A stretch of 64,000 nt of DNA from Cystobasidium ongulense (Eukaryota > Basidiomycota > Cystobasidiomycetes > Cystobasidiales > Cystobasidiaceae), in the NCBI GenBank assembly GCA_022835595.1, contig BQUP01000005.1:310001-374000 (forward strand), given 5' to 3'. Positions 48,500 through 59,226 of this stretch are shown here, piece by piece. Numbering within the stretch: position 1 is the first letter of the stretch; every line of letters starts with the position of its first letter. The notes below the pieces were generated by a model. The model was not told the DNA's origin, did no database searches, and saw nothing but the letters and a program-made list of their open reading frames with translations. The position numbers were made by a program, and so were the translations under genes.

Positions 48500-49799
48500 A
48501 TGGGCTCAACGGCTCCAGATACATTTGGGTCGCAGCAGGAGCACCAGGCCTACCCAGTCAAGGCTGAATACAATGTCTACGAAGATCAGCACCAGCTTCA
48601 GTCCAGCGAGGAAGAATACAGCGGCGTTGGCGAGCACCAGTGCCTTTCTCAGGCTGGCGACGGCGAGCGAAATTCCGCCAGTGACACACATTTAAGCTTT
48701 GGTGATAGCTTTGGTCAGTCAATCGCACCTGCTACATCTTCGAGCAGCACGGTGAGTGTAGTAAAACATTACATCCACCTAGCCCCAACATCTGATGAAT
48801 TATTCGTTAACTTTCGGTGTCTCGGGTTAACAGATGCCCACCAAGGATCCCATTCCGATCAGTGTCAGTTCTAAGCGCTCTTACAATTGTGAAGCGATAA
48901 GTCACTTATCTAACTCTTCTTTTCTGTCCCTGCAGAAGCGGACCTTACAGAATCGTAAAGCTCAGCGCGAGTTTCGTCAAAGACGGGCTACGTACTTGAA
49001 GGACTTAGAAGCCAAAGTAAGACGATTCGAAGCCGGCGAGCCTGCAGGCGTCCATCCCGAAGTTCACCATCGCATCAACCATCTGGTGCAAGAAATTCAG
49101 TATCTTCGCACTATCATTGATAGGCTCCAGCAAGAGAATGCAGAATTGAGACGGGCGGACTCCACTTACAGCGGACATCAGCCTTTACCTGGTGCTAGTC
49201 AAGCTGCGTATACCCTCCATCCGCCATATCCTCTCCCCACCTCAACAGAGCGTTCTCCGGACTCGTACGGCAGCAACTCGCTCGCCCTTGCTGAGATGTT
49301 CCAGCCGGGCTACCAAGCTCCATCCTTTGCAAGCCGTCCGCACTTAGACGTCGAGCCCGCACACGGAGCCCATTCACTACCGGCATCCGCAGCTGCATCT
49401 CATGTGCATCACAGCTATCCATCAGACAACCCACGCGCTTCGTCCATGTATCAGTCAGGTCAGCACATGGATTGGTCCGCGATGAGGCAATCATCGGACC
49501 CTGATAGACCTCGCACTGCGCCTCTCGATGCAAACCCTCCGGCTCCACATGCGCTCAGTGATCACGATGGTAGTGACCCAAGTCCTGCCTACCTCTATCA
49601 TAACAACAATCAAAGCAGCTATTATCACCCATCTAATCATTCCCCGAGCGTACAAAGAGATCCGTCAGGTCATAACACAATACATCAGGACCCTCACTCG
49701 ACGTCCACTTCCTCCGCTGAACCCCAGGCCGCCGGTGGCATCGGCAACCCATACGCACAGTATGGCCACAGTATATCACATCATCAGCGCTCATCGTAA
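48500..49799 (+). CDS. Yap/Pap1-type bZIP transcription factor
   Basis: Exons 48500-48751, 48834-48863 (30 nt) and 48936-49799 encode 381 aa to the first stop. An acidic Gln-rich N terminus is followed by the basic region KRTLQNRKAQREFRQRRATY. Its NRxAQxxFR pattern is the mark of fungal AP-1 (Yap) factors that bind TTAC-type sites. A leucine zipper follows (HHRINHLVQEIQYLRTIIDR, LQQENAELRR). The C-terminal part is His/Ser/Pro/Tyr-rich. No clustered Cys-rich redox domain of Yap1 is seen, so an oxidative-stress role is not indicated. After the TAA at 49797-49799 the same frame stays open for 73 more codons of matching composition (see the next entry), so this stop may not be the true end. Confidence 0.88.
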
Positions 49800-50021
49800 G
49801 GGCTTGGTGTCCCAAATAATGCCGCCCCGTGGCAACCGCATAATGCAAATTCGTCAAATCTAGGCTTCCACACTTCTGGACCCGTGCAAAATGAATCGAT
49901 TGAATACTCTTACCACCCACCTCCGCACCACGCCCAATCATCGCTTCAAGAGCCCTCACGTAGCGGCACGCACTCGCCAGCTGGAAGATCGCGCACTCAT
50001 TCTGGCGCTGTCCCAAACTAG
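49800..50021 (+). other. In-frame coding-like extension of the bZIP gene beyond TAA
   Basis: Directly after the TAA the bZIP frame reads GLGVPNNAAPWQPHNANSSN and continues through ESIEYSYHPPPHHAQSSLQE to RTHSGAVPN and a TAG at 50019-50021. It is rich in His, Ser, Pro, Asn and Tyr, like the preceding 150 residues, and has no stop for 73 codons. Possible explanations are stop read-through, a strain-specific nonsense change, or use of GTAAGG at 49796 with an acceptor at 49963 (168 nt, divisible by three). Confidence 0.6.
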
Positions 50022-50617
50022 CCCAAACGGTTGCACACTTCTTCCTTGCTCATATCAGAATCCGAACAAGCGAGCACCAATCCATACCCCTATCACTTAT
50101 TCCCTTTCGTTCAATCTCATCAACATGTAGCAACTTGCAATTACATTCAAACAAAAAGGCCATGTCGACAAGGCTAGGGACAATTCACGAGAACCCTGGT
50201 CTCGTCCTTTCGCGGCATTCAATTTATCTAAGTAATACTACCACGACATCACTGTCAAAATCCATGTCTTTGTCTTTACTTTCAGTATTCGTTCGTTCCG
50301 AGATCATTGCATTAGGTTTATCGCTTTATTCCATGTATATCCGTTTTATTTCGTTTCTTTACGTAAAACCGTTGCGTCTGTGGGCATCATGCATATCATC
50401 ACGCCGTCCCCGACAAAGGGAGACAACTTGGCACGCAAACGGAACGATGAGCACTGGCCTCGGGTGATGTCACACGGCTGGGAAGTTCTCGTGTTCGGGG
50501 TTACAGTCTAAAAGACAATTATACCTGGCGGAAAACATGTAACTAATCATTCATGACTAATCATTCCATCTTGTTTATAGATATACAGACCGACTATATA
50601 GTGGTTTCTTCTTTCAA
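50022..50617. other. Intergenic, convergent
   Basis: 596 bp between the bZIP and peroxin 3' ends; A/T-rich UTR-like sequence, no feature. Confidence 0.45.
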
Positions 50618-52102
50618 TTACGAATATACAGGTGATGTTACGATCCGTCTAAACCATCTCCTTTTCCGCATAGCAGCGCTGCTGTTTGATTCTCCGATTG
50701 CCAGAGGGGGGCTGAGAAGATGACCATCTGCATCTACGGAAGCCCATCCTTCGCTATCTACAAAACCAGCTTTACCTTGATTACCAAGTTCAGCATCAGT
50801 AAATGCATCTCTTGTCCAGAGACCTATTCGGTCGATCTGCCAATCTTCCTCAGGTATCCAAATATACCCTCTAGGTGGAGTTATAGTTTCAAATTTAACA
50901 ATCTCCCCAGAAGGTGATTGAGAATCGTCTGATCTGTTGCTGGCTGTACTAGCTGAAAGTACGTTTCCTCCAGTAGCAGTGGCTGCTTTCGAAACGTGCT
51001 CTTGGTCGTCTAGGAGTACTTGCCATGGTTTCCAACTTTCAAGCTTCAGTACATCGGTTGACCATGTCCCGTCTAGTATTCGACGCTCGTTTTCATAAAC
51101 TACGATTTCTTTGATGATTCTGGTCTCGCCTTGCTCGTTTGGCTCGAGGATGGTATCGGGCAACGCATCGTCCTGGAGCATTTGCGATCCCAATGCTTTC
51201 ATTTTCACCAGGCGCAATCTAATTGAAGGCGCTGTGGAAAGGTCATTCGCAATTGATATACTGAGAGGGTGGCTAGCGAGGAGGGACAGTTCACCGGCTC
51301 CGATGAATATGTAGCGCATGTCTATTTGAGCGTTGAAGAAGAAGAGTGTGGTAGAGATGATGATGAAAGAAGCGGATGCTAGCTGAAGTAGGACGAGCGA
51401 GAATCTTCGGTCTGACCAGTTGAAATATGGGACCATTTGCCTGCCTTTATCCGTCATGTCAGCGACTCGACCCATGAGTTCTTGTATGTTTTGCAAGTTT
51501 TTCATATAATCAACTGATCCTTCTGTCGGAGGCTGTCCTGAGGGTGGAGGTTTCACAGTGTGCGCTTCTTGGTATGGATTGTCGAGGGATATAGGGTCGG
51601 GTGGGAAACGGCGGGAGTGATTATAGAGGAGGACGGTAGCGAGGGATGCGCTCGGTATTAAGAGAATGAGCTGGGGATAGAGACCTGCGACATCAAGAAG
51701 TGTTAAAAGCTGCTGAGACTGCTAAGACTGCTACAAGATATACTTGCATATGATAGCCCAAGCGGCGCCGACGAGAAGCGTCAGGATCGGATCTTGCCAT
51801 CTGAACACGCTCTCAACAGCATCTTGGACGGCGAATACAGGGCCAGCCTTGTGGACGAAGCGTGTGAACTGCAGGGTGGTCGTCCGAAGGGACAGTGACG
51901 CTTTCGCGCCTTCAACGCTGGTGCTCGGTAGACTTGTAGCGATGAGGTCCGAGATGAAGTTCTGCGCGGATGACGAGGTCGCGTCGCGCAAGCTTGATAC
52001 CGAAGCTGAGAAGCCTGAGCCGAGCGAGGTGCTGGCTCGCTTGTTGCTGAGGTTTGCAGCTGCGTTGCCTGTGTCGGCAGCTTGTCCTGGGGGACTGGCC
52101 AT
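50618..52102 (-). CDS. Peroxin of the PEX23/PEX24 family (Pex28-32 type, dysferlin domain)
   Basis: Peroxisomal/ER membrane protein controlling peroxisome number and size. Exons 51748-52102 and 50618-51684 encode 473 aa. The N-terminal part has the family core QFTRFVHKAGPVFAVQDAVE, then FRWQDPILTLLVGAAWAIIC joined to LYPQLILLIPSASLATVLLY, and a second membrane pair (FSLVLLQLASASFIIISTTL). The C terminus carries the two dysferlin halves: EIVVYENERRILDGTWSTDV with LESWKPWQ, and PPRGYIWIPEEDWQIDRIGL with GWASVDADG. The single intron has a GCAAGT donor. A GT donor three bases away would break the frame, while the GC form restores the conserved IIC-LYP join. It shares a 211-bp divergent promoter with RPN13. 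Confidence 0.87.
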
Positions 52103-52313
52103 GGCGAATAAGAGTGGCCAGTCAACTCGACGTGGTGCTAAGGCAGCGTAGTGCGTGCATGTCGTTCAAGCATGCTAGTAGTGGTCCTGTCATCTGGCCA
52201 TTGTATAATTGCTCGAGTTGGCCTGCAAGAAAGCTGGCAGCATCGAGACGGCATCATCGTCACCGACTGCCTCTTGCCCACACGACGACAACACACGGCA
52301 TATCATCATCAGC

Positions 52314-53646
52314 ATGCCGCTGATACAGCTACGTGCAGGCAGATGCGAGCGACGTGGAGGCACGAACTGGGTGGATCCACAGCCAGGCAAAGGGTGCGTC
52401 GGAGCCGTCTGCTGCACTCGAGCAATGTCGAGGTGTGCATGCTGCTGACGACGCGCACACGATTGACAACAGCCTCATTGCACTGGAGAATGAAGACGGT
52501 CTACTGCATTGTGAGTATTGACTATGCTTTGGATATTCTGGTCTTCGTCGCTGATGCCGTATGCCCATGCTGTCTTGCAGTCCAGTACCGCGACCTCGAG
52601 AGCAACTCTTTAATCGATGTTGGTGGATGATACAGACACAAGGCTGTCAACAGTCCTGTACACATTTCTTATTCTGACACACTGCGTTGCCATGCTCAGG
52701 ACCTCATCCTCTTTCCCGGAGACGCAACCTTTACCAAATGCTCGTCGGCTGGCGGCGGTGATGCAGCCCGCGTCTACGTCCTCAAGTTCACCTCTTCATC
52801 AGCGAGACACTTCTACTGGCTGCAGGATATCTCATCGGATAACGACGACCGACAGACTCGTCGTGTGAATGCTCTCATCGACGATCCGGATGCACAGGAA
52901 GATGCGTCAATGCAGACGGATACAACAAGCTCGTAAGCTTTCATTGTCTCAGTCAAGACAAGTTTCAAGACATGTTGTAAAAAAGGAAAAGCTGTCATAC
53001 TCCGTGATCAGTAATGTAGCAATGAAAGTCTGGATTTACATAGTCAATACTGACACGCAGTTCCTGTTGATCTTTGCCACTTACCTTCAGAGCTGCTCCG
53101 GCAAGCACAACCGAGCAATCACAGGCGTCAGGATCACAGAACGACTCTGCTTCGTCTTCTTCGTCTCAACAACGTACCCAACGTTCAGCACAAAATATCC
53201 CGGCAGGTGTGACACCAGAGCAAATGGCCCAACTCCAAGCTATCCTTTCGCAATCAGCAAGTGGCTGTAGTAGCTCGCCAGGTAACAGCATGATGCCCTC
53301 TGTCTCACTAGCAGACATCCTTTCCCCCGCGAGACTAACATCACTGCTCGATGCAAATCCGTCGCTCGCTGAATCTCTCTATGCCTACTTACCTTCGGAT
53401 ACATCGACCGTGCCACATAACTTGGAAACATTGAAAAGAGTAGTAACTTCCCCTGAATTGAGAAAATCAGCAAGAAGTCTAGATCAAGCTCTTACTACTG
53501 GTGCCCTTGGTCCACTCGCTGCTACTTTGGGTATGACAGAGGAAGAGACTTTCGGGGTTGAAAATTACTTAAAAGGTGTACAGAGACTAGGTGATGAGGA
53601 ACGAAGGAAAACTGAGGGAGGCAATGACTCCATGAGAATAGATTAG
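52314..53646 (+). CDS. RPN13: Proteasome ubiquitin receptor RPN13 (ADRM1)
   Basis: 26S proteasome subunit that binds ubiquitin through its PRU domain and activates the deubiquitinase UCH37 through its C-terminal DEUBAD domain. Exons 52314-52393, 52473-52510, 52581-52618, 52700-52932 and 53091-53646 sum to 945 nt, giving 314 aa. The PRU domain reads MPLIQLRAGRCERRG, NEDGLLHFQYRDLESNSLID, DLILFPGDATFTK, RVYVLKFTSSSARHFYWLQD and VNALIDDP. After a Ser/Gln linker the C-terminal helical domain follows (VSLADILSPARLTSLLDANP, LAESLYAYLP, LRKSARSLDQALTTG, GLGP-like ALGPLAATLGM). Unlike budding-yeast Rpn13, which lacks it, the DEUBAD part is present. It converges with RAD50. Confidence 0.94.
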
Positions 53647-53846
53647 TAGCGTGTTCAAGACATCGTAGACTGGTCTACTAGTGCAATGCATGCATTCTTC
53701 AGTTTCATTGCATTTGCAAATGAATTACAGCGGAAAGCGAGGCGTATAGAAATCCTAGTACAACAAACACTTGACTCTACTTCTAAGTGCACCCTTGGAC
53801 GAGCTACCTTTTCCACAGGACATTAATTGCGAGCACCACTTCTTGC

Positions 53847-56800
53847 TCAATGCTGGTCGAGACGCTGTCTCTCGATTGTTCTGCGAATAATCTTGAAGTT
53901 AGCCTTTTCTCTTGATTGCCTGTTCAGCAAATTCCGATACTCACGATTTCTGTCTTGCATTTCTGCTGACGCGCCAATACTTTTCGACTGCACCACTTGT
54001 TCCTAGAGCAGTAAGAAATTCTTCGTCGTGCGTGATCACAATGAGCTGGAAATTACTTTGTGCTCTTCTTTCTTTTATAATGTCCGCAAGTGCTTCTGCC
54101 AAAGCGAGTATATTGTCCCTGTCGAGGTTCGTAGTCGGCTCATCGAGAGCGAGAACACCGCAATTTGTACCGAATGACTCGGCTAGTGCTAAGCGAACGA
54201 TGATTGATGCAAGAACTTTCTGACCTGCACTGCATCGGCCTCGCATATCGAGTTCGACAGAGTCTTTCACCATGACGACCTGTACAGTCTGTTTAGCCAA
54301 TCTCACAGTCTATACTCTTTACCAGTAGCAGAGACTTACGCGATAGTTGTAAGTACGATTGCCAACCTTGGCAGCACCTTCGCTATCTGATTTGATCATG
54401 ATGGTGTCGATGTCTGGTATAAAACACGAATATCAGTGCGACACTCTTCCAAGTCCTGCCACTACTTACCTGTTCCTTGGTAACACTTGTTCCACAGAGC
54501 GCGAGCAGTGTCATTGATCTCCATCATCTTGTGACCGTGGTATTTCATGATGGCGCTGGGCATGGCGTAAGATGAACTGATTCTGCACAAAGAAAGAAAG
54601 AATCGCTCACTTGTCCAAGGCTTTGCCGTACTTTTCCAGATCTTGTACCGCAAACTCGGCAGTCTTGACTTTGATAAGCTGCCTGGTGTATAGTTTCTGT
54701 ACATCCTTATACTCGGATTCCAGCTCTGCGCGCCTTTCATCAAGCGTGCTTTTGCTCATGGCGAGTTCACCAGTAATCTTAGCTTGCTGCGCTTGTAGCT
54801 CTTGCAACTTTCGGCGACCCTGCTCATAATCTTTGTCAAAGCGCTCTTTAGCCTTGTTTGCGCCTTCAAGATCCTTGCCCGCGATCTTCATTTCAATCTC
54901 CTTGACTTGCTCCCTGAGCATACGGTAGCGAATATTGTCATCGACATTTCGCTCCATCTGTTTGCTGTTTGCTTCTTTCTTTTCCAATGCAGCGATCTCT
55001 TCGCGCAAAGTTGCCATTCGGTCGACTTGACTTCTTATTTCGCCATCGGCCGCTTTGATCTTTGCCTCAATATCTTTCAGTTTGCTCTTTAGGTCTTGCT
55101 TACGAGCACTGTCAGTAGGAGAATGCCAGATCAGCCAATGTCAAAGCTAGCGGTCTCGTGCACCCTAAATTACTCTTGTACCGTCTTTACGGCAGCCCTG
55201 AGCTCATTCAAACCCCTAGCTAAATTGTCCATTGTAGCTTGCGCTTGCGCTTCCGCCTCCCTATGAGCATCTTGCAGTGTTCTAAACTCCTTTCGCATTC
55301 TGGCAGAGGCTGGATCACTTTCACGAATCTGTCTATCGATAGCATCCAATCTTTCCTGCAATTGCTGTTTCTTCGCGTCCAGCTTTTCTTTGTCAGCTAG
55401 AGCTCGTGTACGGAGCGATGCTTTCTGTTCCGCTTGCGTTAAACGGATTTGTGCACGACTGATCTCCGTCTCGCTGGCTCGAATCTCTCCGGTCAATCTT
55501 TCTTTATCTCGCCCAAGTCGATCCAGGTCTTTCTTGATAGACGAACTGAAAGACAAAATTACGTCAGTACTGATACAGAGGCCTCTTTCAGGATCATGGC
55601 GCCTACATTGATTCGCTCAGCTGTTGAATCTCCCCTTGAACATCGTCCGCAGTGCGTGAAGTCCCGGAGCTCTGCAGCTGTCCCTCCAGGTACTCTATGT
55701 CTCGTTTCAGGTCACTAATTTCAGATAGTAAGCGTTGGACATCGGAAGCAACGAGGCGGAGAGACTCAAGCTCGCGCAGAGACGCTTTCAATTCTGCGAC
55801 TCTGGCGAGGGTCTAATCGAACACGATACAGTTAGCATAAGGTCTCTAAACAATCATACTAGAAGTAGCTGACCTCTTCCACTTTGGTTGCCATATCAGC
55901 GTGCTTTGAGCTGGCGTCTTGCATGTCGGACTCGTACTTCGGTATGTCGACCGAGCGTAATTTTGTGGCTCGGGCGGCCAGTGGTTGTACCTTTCGTAGA
56001 CCATTGAGGATGGCTTTCCATCCCGGTAGATCATCCTCCGCCTCAGCAATCTTCCTTGGGTTGTCCTCGATTTGTTTCTTGCACTAAAAGTAAAGCAAGG
56101 GAATCAGTGAAGGTCGAACGACCATTCTCCTCATGTATTGTTGCCCTTACGTATGCTTTAAATTTTGGCAAATCCGCATCGGTAAGGCCACGCGAGCATG
56201 CTATGCACACGTGTTCTTTTTGACCGTGGTCGATAACGCGCTGATAGAATCCAACCGCCGAATTCAGCTGTTCAATCGTGCTGAAGGGAAAGGAGGTATT
56301 GTTCAGCTGTTGCCCGTAGGTATGAAGCAAAGCAGATAAAACCTACGTTTCGCGATCGCGTATCTCTGCTTCGGCCTCTTCAATCGCTTTTTCCAAGTCC
56401 TGTCCTTCCGTTTGCTCTTCAACAGCTTGCTCATTGTCGCTCGCCTCTTTTTCAGCTGCAACCTTTTGCTGCCTCAGCAGGCCCAGCTTGCTCTCGACTT
56501 GATTCAAGTCTTTCTGGGCTACGGCCGAAGCTTTCTCTGCCATGTTGATTTCGCCGGATACGCGTCTTTTCAGTGTGGCTAGATCAGCATATTACACAAA
56601 GACAACACTGCTTGACGTGAGCTTACGTAATTTGGACTTTAACAGTCTCTAACATTCGCTCTTTATCGAGGTCATGCTGGACGTATTTTCGATAGGCTGC
56701 AGAATGATTGTCCACCCTGCAGAACCATGTCAGCGCGGTCTCCAAAATTTACTCGTAGACACTCACATGCTTTGAAGTATTTCTTCCTTCTTCGTGGCAT

Positions 56801-58851
56801 CAGATCGCTTCAATGCAAGCTTAGCTCGCGTGTCCGCTTGAGTGTTGAGCCCAGCGATTTCGGTATGTAGCTCGTCGCGCTTGGCTTCGAGCTGCTTCAA
56901 TTCCCGTCTCTTCTCGTTCACTGTTTCGTCAATCGACGCTGACTTCAAGTCTTCCGTTGCGGATGCCAAGCGTCTCTCAGCATCTTGAATCTTCTGCTTG
57001 TGAGCTAGAACATCACTTTCGCCGTTCCGAGAATTATCAATTTGAACGAGTACTTCATCAATTTCTGATTTAACTCGGTCTTGCTGTTTCTTGATGTCTG
57101 CGCGGATGGCTCTATTTGATTGCTGCTCCGAAGTGATGGCATTGATTGCGTTTCGCTTTTCCTCCTCTGCTTTCTTGTTGTTTTCCTGTAGAGCTGTGTC
57201 AGATGCCATTACTAGAGAAATATGCGTGCACTCACCTTGACGTCTTCCCATTCTCTCTTAGCCTTGTGATGATTACCTTCCAGTCTCTCACGAAAGTCGG
57301 TGATCTGTGATTCTTCCAGCGGATCAACGTCGAAGCCTTTGATATCGTATTGAGAAGCCAGGGTTTTGACGAGACTTTGTCTACTGTATAGAGCACGCTC
57401 AAACGACTTTTGCTCGGCTTCCAGACCTCCGCGAGTAGCGACTAGATTTGATTGATGGCTTGTTCTTCTGTGATGCTCATCTTCTGCTGCCTGCAATTCT
57501 CGATTGAAGCCATGTTTTGTTGCCCTCTGCTCTTCTGCTTCCCTTGCGAAGTTATCTCGTCTATTCTCGAGCTCCTGTCTCGAACCAGGCAGCTCATTCA
57601 TCGAATTGCGCAGACTCTCGATAGTCTTTCTTTTTTCGTTCTTCTCGACCTCCAAGTTTCTGACCTCATTCAGTATACGCGTATGCTCGACTGCTTTTTC
57701 ATAGAAGCTTCTGTTGTGGTCAGTGACCTGCTTAATGTACTCGACTAGATTTTCCTCTTCCGCAGACTTTTGGGCAATGCTCTTTTCCAGCTTGGATATT
57801 GTAGCCTGCACCTTGACCGCTCGCTCTCTATCGGTCTTCAGCGCTAACAAGCGCTCCTTATCCACTTTTGTTTCGGCTGTCTGCTCCTTCCTTATCGTCT
57901 TGATCTGATCCAAAGCCTTTGTGTACTTCGTCGCTTCAAAGATGTCATCGAACTTCTTCTTCAGCACCGATGGCTCGGACAGAGGCCAGTTCGAGTCTTC
58001 TTGGTGACAAAAGATGACGTTCTCTAGGATTGCTTTACTTACGCCTAGCAGACGAGGGATCTCCTCATCCAGATCTGAACACTTCGAAGATAATGCCGTT
58101 CGCTAGCCGTAAGAAGCGTCAACTAGGAGTCACAATCATCAAAGTCGGCAAAGTGGATATACCTTTGTATTTGTGTCTTCCTGATCGGTGAATGATAAAA
58201 CACCCTCTAAAGTCTTCATACTAAGAGCAGTCTTCTTCTTGGTCACCTGCAAGCGTCGGGTGGCGGTCATGCGGTCTCCATTTGTATTCATGAAGCGGAG
58301 CCTGACTTCCGCTTTGACTTCGGTTTCTCCAGCCATCTAGAGATTAGCAAGCTGGTGAGCTTTCCGACGCATTGTCATTGCGTATTATACGCCTTCCTTA
58401 CGTTCGGATCGTGGATGAAAGCGCCACCCTTCGTATTCGGCGGCATATCCCCAGTTGTGATATACTTGAGGCATTCAATGATTGTCTGGCGAACGAAGCT
58501 GGGATAAGTGCTCCAGCTATGTAGGATGTGGCATAAACACTGCACATACAGTCTTGCCGCTGCCATTGTGTCCCACGATGACTGTAAGCGGGTGGTAGAA
58601 CTGAATCACATTGATCTCCTTGTCGTCGAAAGCTCTGCGTTGGAAATGAAGGTGGCTATGAGTATACTGTCCATTGCTCTACTCGATGAGCTAGCTGTCT
58701 TTTAGCTTACCGTATCCCGCGGATACCTGTATGATTCGTGTATACAACGACGCGCCAGGCAGGTGATCAGCTGCAGTCTTCAACGCCGGTACCGCCCTTC
58801 ACGAGAGTAGGTCAACAGGAGCGACCCACCGAGCTTGTCGAGCGAGCTCAT
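53847..58851 (-). CDS. RAD50: DNA repair ATPase RAD50
   Basis: SMC-like ATPase of the MRE11-RAD50-NBS1 complex for double-strand break repair and telomere care. Reading right to left, [17 protein letters not shown] (first exons near 58851-58620) leads to Walker A in [17 protein letters not shown]. The Q-loop region [13 protein letters not shown] and about 900 residues of coiled coil follow, with the zinc hook CIAC at about 56200 in the middle. The signature motif lies in [20 protein letters not shown] and Walker B in [13 protein letters not shown] (54100-54260). The gene ends [15 protein letters not shown]. The first two introns split codons very early, after 22 and 16 nt of coding sequence. 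More than ten introns in all; inner boundaries were not all checked. Confidence 0.95.
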
Positions 58852-59226
58852 GATGAGCTTGGCCCTCGAGTTTGCGTGCCTTGAAGCCTGCCTACTCTCT
58901 GTGTCCCTCTGCAGCTGAGAAAGCTACGATAGAGGAAACGGAAGCCTCAAAACCGAAACGATCGACGGACATGCAAACGTTGTGATGCGCTAGGAATAGG
59001 ACGGTCTTTCCATCCACTGTAGGTATTACACGCCAGGTACATAGTCCCTGGACAATTGTAACGAAAACTGCTACATCACATACTCGAAACAAGCCTACTT
59101 TTGCCACTGCTAACTGCTTCGTAAGATCACACAACAAGGGAGGAAGAAGAAGGTCACAAATGTCGTTATTGCTATGTTCATGAGTTTAGTCTTCACGGCA
59201 CACTCCATACTCGCATATCGGCGTTC
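58852..59226. other. Intergenic RAD50-ULP2
   Basis: 375 bp: RAD50 promoter and 3' region of the SUMO protease gene. Nothing else seen. Confidence 0.45.

Noticed and set aside
49796-49963. Treating the post-TAA stretch of the bZIP gene simply as an intron
   Set aside because: The donor is good and the length divisible by three, but the 56 codons inside look as coding as the flanks, so the intron reading is kept only as one alternative.
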